Assembly: GCA_034432635.1 (NCBI GenBank)
Contig: DAOUBK010000117.1
Span: forward strand, 1-64,000
Length of the DNA stretch: 64,000 nucleotides
Direction: 5' to 3'
Origin: Roseiflexus sp034432635
Lineage (GTDB): Bacteria > Chloroflexota > Chloroflexia > Chloroflexales > Roseiflexaceae
The notes beneath the pieces were generated by a model. It made no database searches and was not told the origin of the DNA. It worked only from the letters and a program-made list of their open reading frames with translations. The position numbers and the translations under genes were made by a program. This document shows positions 60,603 to 64,000 of the stretch, piece after piece (positions within the stretch are counted from its first letter, which is position 1; every line of letters begins with the position of its first letter).

Positions 60603-62723
60603 ATGCCGCTGCCTGCCGATTATACCGAACGTGTCTATGCCGGCATCCTGGGGAAGATCATCGGCGTCTATCTGGGGCGTCCATTCGAGGGTTGGACGTA
60701 TGACCGGATTATGGCGGAACTGGGTGAGGTCTGGTACTACGTTCATGAAAAGCGCGGGGTGCCGCTGGTGGTGACCGATGATGACATTTCCGGCACGTTG
60801 ACCTTTTTGCGTGCTCTACCGGATTACGGGAACTTGCGCGATCTCTCGCCGGAGCAGATCGGGCAAACCTGGTTGAATTATATTATCGAGAACCGCGCGA
60901 TTCTCTGGTGGGGTGGCATGGGTCGCTCAACCGAACATACGGCCTTTCTGCGCTTGAAGAGTGGTATTCCTGCGCCGCGCAGCGGATCGGCTGCGCTGAA
61001 TGGGCGCTGTGTGGCAGAGCAGATTGGCGCCCAGATTTTTATCGACGGCTGGGCGATGGTCGTACCCGGTGACCCGGAACTGGCTGCCGATCTGGCGCGT
61101 CGCGCCGCGTCGGTGAGCCACGATGGCGAAGCGATCTATGGCGCGCAGGTGCTGGCGGCGATGGAGTCGCTGGCGTTCGTCGAGCACAATCTGGATACGC
61201 TGCTCGATACTGCAATCACGTTCATCCCGCGCGATTCGATCATTTTTCGCCTGATTGCCGATCTGCGCGAATGGCATGTCCGGTTCGCCGACTGGCGCGT
61301 TGCGCGCGAGCAGATTGCCGCACATTACGGCTATGATCGCTATGACGGCGGTTGTCACATTATTCCCAATCATGCCCTGATCCATCTGGGGTTGCTGTAC
61401 GGCAGAGATGATTTTCAGCGATCGTTGATGATCACAGCGACTGCTGGCTGGGATACCGATTGCAATGCAGGCAATGTGGGGTGCCTGCTGGGGATCAAGA
61501 ATGGACTGGCAGGCATCGCTGCCGGTCCTGACTGGCGTGGTCCGGTTGCGGATCGTCTCTATCTGCCATCTGCCGATGGAGGGCGGGCTGTGACCGATGC
61601 AGTGCGCGAGACGTATGCTATCGTCAACGTCGGGCGCGCACTTGCGGGTGAAGCGCCGCTTGTGCCCAAGCAGGGCGCGCGTTTTCACTTCGAATTGCCC
61701 GGAAGTGTGCAGGGCTTTTTCGCCGATGAAAGCGCTGACTCCAGAGATACCCTTCGTCTTGAGAACGTACCCGGTCACAGTGTGCATGGAAGTCGGAGCC
61801 TGGCGCTGCGGTACCGTCACCTTGCGCCGGGGTGCGCTGCGCGTGCGACAACCGCAACGTTCCTCCTTCCCGAAATGTCCCGTATGCCCGGCTATACGAT
61901 GCTTGCCTCGCCAACCCTTTTTGCGGGTCAACGCCTCAGCGCGCGGATCTGTGCGGACGAAACCAATCCCGCGCCGGTGCAGTGTCGTCTGTACCTCCTG
62001 GTGTACAGTGCTGACGATGCGCTTGGGCGGGTGTATGGTGCAGCGTCAACTCTGGCACCGGGTTGCGATTACACGTGGACGTGGCGCATACCTGATACCG
62101 GCGGTCAACCAATTGCGGCAGTCGGCGTCGAACTGTGCGGACGGGGGTGTGGAAGTGTTTACCTGGATTACCTGACATGGGAAGGCGCGCCGGAGGTGTC
62201 GTTGTGCAGACCGATCGGGGGCGGGACGATGTGGCGCCGCTCTTGGGTCGATGGTGTCAGCATCTACGAGCAGGGGACGCACGAACCATACCGTCTCATC
62301 CAGAATGCAGGCACAGGGTTGCTGATCCAGGGTTCACGCGAATGGCGCGATTATCGTGTCAGCGCAACCCTGACGCCGCATCTGGCGCAGGCATGCGGTG
62401 TGGGGGTGCGTGTTCAAGGGATGTGCCGCTACTACGCGCTTCTCTTGACCTCCACTGCTCAAAACACTGGTGTTGTGCAACTGGTGCGCGTTCTCGATGG
62501 CACGACTCTGCTCGCTGAAGCGCCTTTTGCCTGGGAGTACGACCAGAGGTATGTCTTTGATCTGAGCATCGTGGGGAGTGATCTGTGCGGCATCGTTCGT
62601 ATGCCCGACGGTAACAGCGTGACGCTGGATGTCCGTGATGGCGCACTGGATGGCGGCGGAGTGGCGCTGATCGTGGCAGAAGGCGCCATCGAAGCCGGCG
62701 AGGTGGCAGTGCGACCCGTCTGA
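60603..62723 (+). CDS. ADP-ribosylglycohydrolase fused to a C-terminal beta-sandwich
   Basis: A 706-residue protein. Residues 1 to about 345 are an ADP-ribosylglycohydrolase (ARH/DraG superfamily): AGILGKIIGVYLGRPFEG at the start, TDDDISGTL as the first metal-binding motif, and AGWDTDCNAGNVG as the second. The remaining 360 residues form two beta-rich domains (ALRYRHLAPG... and a second with VGVRVQGMCRYYALLLTS), like carbohydrate-binding jelly rolls. It may remove ADP-ribose or a related group from a glycan or protein; the substrate is unknown. The start at 60603 follows AGTTAGGA. No signal peptide. Confidence 0.8.
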   Translation: MPLPADYTERVYAGILGKIIGVYLGRPFEGWTYDRIMAELGEVWYYVHEKRGVPLVVTDDDISGTLTFLRALPDYGNLRDLSPEQIGQTWLNYIIENRAILWWGGMGRSTEHTAFLRLKSGIPAPRSGSAALNGRCVAEQIGAQIFIDGWAMVVPGDPELAADLARRAASVSHDGEAIYGAQVLAAMESLAFVEHNLDTLLDTAITFIPRDSIIFRLIADLREWHVRFADWRVAREQIAAHYGYDRYDGGCHIIPNHALIHLGLLYGRDDFQRSLMITATAGWDTDCNAGNVGCLLGIKNGLAGIAAGPDWRGPVADRLYLPSADGGRAVTDAVRETYAIVNVGRALAGEAPLVPKQGARFHFELPGSVQGFFADESADSRDTLRLENVPGHSVHGSRSLALRYRHLAPGCAARATTATFLLPEMSRMPGYTMLASPTLFAGQRLSARICADETNPAPVQCRLYLLVYSADDALGRVYGAASTLAPGCDYTWTWRIPDTGGQPIAAVGVELCGRGCGSVYLDYLTWEGAPEVSLCRPIGGGTMWRRSWVDGVSIYEQGTHEPYRLIQNAGTGLLIQGSREWRDYRVSATLTPHLAQACGVGVRVQGMCRYYALLLTSTAQNTGVVQLVRVLDGTTLLAEAPFAWEYDQRYVFDLSIVGSDLCGIVRMPDGNSVTLDVRDGALDGGGVALIVAEGAIEAGEVAVRPV

Positions 62724-62749
62724 ATGTCTCTACCGCTCCCAGGCTCGCA

Positions 62750-63000
62750 AGTGCCGCGCCGCGTCATCCACCAGGGCACGCTTTGCTGCTGCGATTCTCT
62801 GTCAACGGTGCAGGGGAACGGGAAGGTGACGCACGCATCTCCCCGCTCAGTGCGCACCAGGGCGTCCCATTCGCTCGTGACCGGCAGCAAGTGGACGAAT
62901 GGCTTCCGCACGCCAAACAATGCGATCCGTGACTTCTGACGTGCTCGATCCCCGTGGGCAGGATGGTTCGGTCAAGATCCAGCGCCCATAACAGCCTCTA
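62750..63000 (-). repeat. Dispersed repeat, copy B
   Basis: The reverse complement of this stretch matches 40628-40890: about 45 bases from the rsmG stop inward (AGGCTGTTATGGGCGCTGG, then CTTGACCGAACCATCCTGCC) and a second, gapped block near 62800-62910. It begins at the rsmG TAG stop. Confidence 0.65.
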
Positions 63001-63702
63001 GCGAATGGGGCGTCTGGCAGGAACGCCGACGGCGCGAGGATAGGCAGCGGGGGTCGGTGCAACCTTGGCAATGACCACCAGGGTTCGCGGTTCGATGCCA
63101 GGGATGGCGACCGGTTCTACACCGATCAACTGCCCGCCGAGTCGTTCAATTGCGGCGTGCGCCCGCGTTATTTCGTCAGCGATGTCGCTTCCTTTTGGCG
63201 CCAGCACCCGCCCATGAACTCGACATAACGGCAAGCAATACTCCACAAGCGTCGCCAGTTCTGCCACAGCGCGGGCAGTCACAACATCGTACTGCTCGCG
63301 GTGCTGCGGATCGCGCCCAACCGTTTCAGCGCGATCGGTCAGCACCATCACATCCCGCAGGTTCAGCACAGCAACCATATGCTGGAGAAACGCTGCCTTC
63401 TTGCCGACGCTTTCCACAAGGGTCAGCCGCAGTTCCGGGCGCAGTATCTTCAACGGCAATCCTGGAAAGCCCGCTCCGCTACCGACATCGATCAGACTCG
63501 ACGGCGCGTCACCCCAGCTCAACGCACAGCGCAGCGAGTCGAGGAAATGGCGTGCCACAATCCCTTCTTCGTCGGTGATCGCTGTCAGGTTGACGCGCGT
63601 ATTCCAGGCGCGAAGTTCAGCGCTATAACGGGTAAACTGTTCGATCTGCCGCCGGTCGAGGCGTAATCCCCATGCATGTGCAGTGTCCAGGATCATATCC
63701 AT
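62998..63702 (-). CDS. rsmG: 16S rRNA m7G527 methyltransferase RsmG
   Basis: A 234-residue RsmG/GidB protein that makes m7G527 in 16S rRNA. Motifs include NLTAITDEEGIVARHFLDSL, the SAM loop LIDVGSGAGFPGLPLKI, LTLVESVGKKAAFLQ and DVVTARAVAELATLVEY. ATG 63702 has AGAGG close upstream; 63696 is an alternative. The frame open further upstream to 63789 shows no family similarity. Loss of this gene is known in other bacteria to give low-level streptomycin resistance. Confidence 0.95.
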   Translation of the reverse strand: MDMILDTAHAWGLRLDRRQIEQFTRYSAELRAWNTRVNLTAITDEEGIVARHFLDSLRCALSWGDAPSSLIDVGSGAGFPGLPLKILRPELRLTLVESVGKKAAFLQHMVAVLNLRDVMVLTDRAETVGRDPQHREQYDVVTARAVAELATLVEYCLPLCRVHGRVLAPKGSDIADEITRAHAAIERLGGQLIGVEPVAIPGIEPRTLVVIAKVAPTPAAYPRAVGVPARRPIR

Positions 63703-64000
63703 AAAACCTCTGCAGAGGAGTGCCGATTCAGGCGGCAGATGAATGCAGCCACCAACGCTCATCGACCGTGTGTTTGCACCAGGACGCACAACGTGTCATC
63801 ACGCGGAGGCGGGGGCATATCCCCACATCCCCACATCCCATCGTCACCCCGGCGCTGTACCTGAGCGACGCACCGCTCTGCGCAAGAGCCGGTATGCCCC
63901 CGGGGAGCGCGCCTCCGGCTGCCGCCCTACGCTGCCCAGAGTCCTCCTGCTCCCAGCGTGGGACGCCTGGTCGCGCGCGGCACGTGTATGACCCCTGAAT
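63703..64000. other. Right-end intergenic sequence
   Basis: No gene recognised. A CCCCACAT short tandem run lies at about 63810-63836. The end of the window may start another dispersed or coding element that cannot be judged. Confidence 0.4.

Noticed and set aside
63720..63998. ORFs at the right edge
   Set aside because: Sequence is dominated by short CCCCACAT repeats and has no start context or family.

Overview
The window looks like chromosomal DNA of a GC-rich filamentous anoxygenic phototroph-type Chloroflexota, most like Roseiflexus. This is an inference from overall gene style, GC-rich codon use, many fused glycosyltransferases and the abundant degenerate TTGAACG heptamer arrays; no rRNA, tRNA or taxonomic marker was available to prove it. 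No CRISPR array, intact transposon or prophage was seen.

Layout. (1) 1-16.6 kb: a plus-strand surface-polysaccharide locus with glycosyltransferases (several are GT2+GT4 fusions), a Wzt-like ABC ATPase, a sulfotransferase/acyltransferase-fold/methyltransferase fusion and a degenerate membrane-protein gene. The part from about 3.25 to 8.7 kb is clearly AT-richer than its surroundings and looks imported, with the break inside the ABC gene. (2) 16.7-26 kb: a Uma2 remnant, an M14 carboxypeptidase and a SWIM-SNF2 helicase on the minus strand, then divergent dsbA-like, secD and secF, and a 5'-truncated methyltransferase. (3) 26-31 kb: tsaD, a DtxR/MntR-type regulator with its own palindromic operator, a decayed REP-associated transposase flanked by REP hairpins, a subtilase with a coupled propeptide-like partner, and a beta-hydroxyacid dehydrogenase. 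(4) 32-42.5 kb: a glycoside hydrolase, a GT39-like membrane protein, a metzincin protease broken by an in-frame amber codon, a sigma/anti-sigma-like membrane fusion, a merR/copZ deletion scar, a DHFR-like protein and a CPBP protease. (5) 43-46.1 kb: a minus-strand DUF2089 / SHOCT-like / DUF4097 stress-type operon behind a good sigma-70 promoter. (6) 46.4-59.4 kb: the large minus-strand arginine operon argC-argB-NAGS-carA-(HisKA-like)-carB-argG-argJ, followed by a YfhO-like membrane protein. Its leader has a near-consensus promoter, an arginine-rich 24-residue leader peptide and a terminator hairpin directly before the argC ribosome binding site, which together look like an arginine attenuator. 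(7) 59.5-64 kb: serC, an ADP-ribosylglycohydrolase fusion, a dispersed repeat and rsmG.

Two features cut across the regions. Degenerate heptamer arrays sit between genes, and the first heptamer of an array (or of a short array-like stretch) supplies or abuts the TGA stop of at least six genes. A beta-sandwich-like module recurs in three genes of the polysaccharide locus. Functions are inferred from motifs read by eye; no database search was run.
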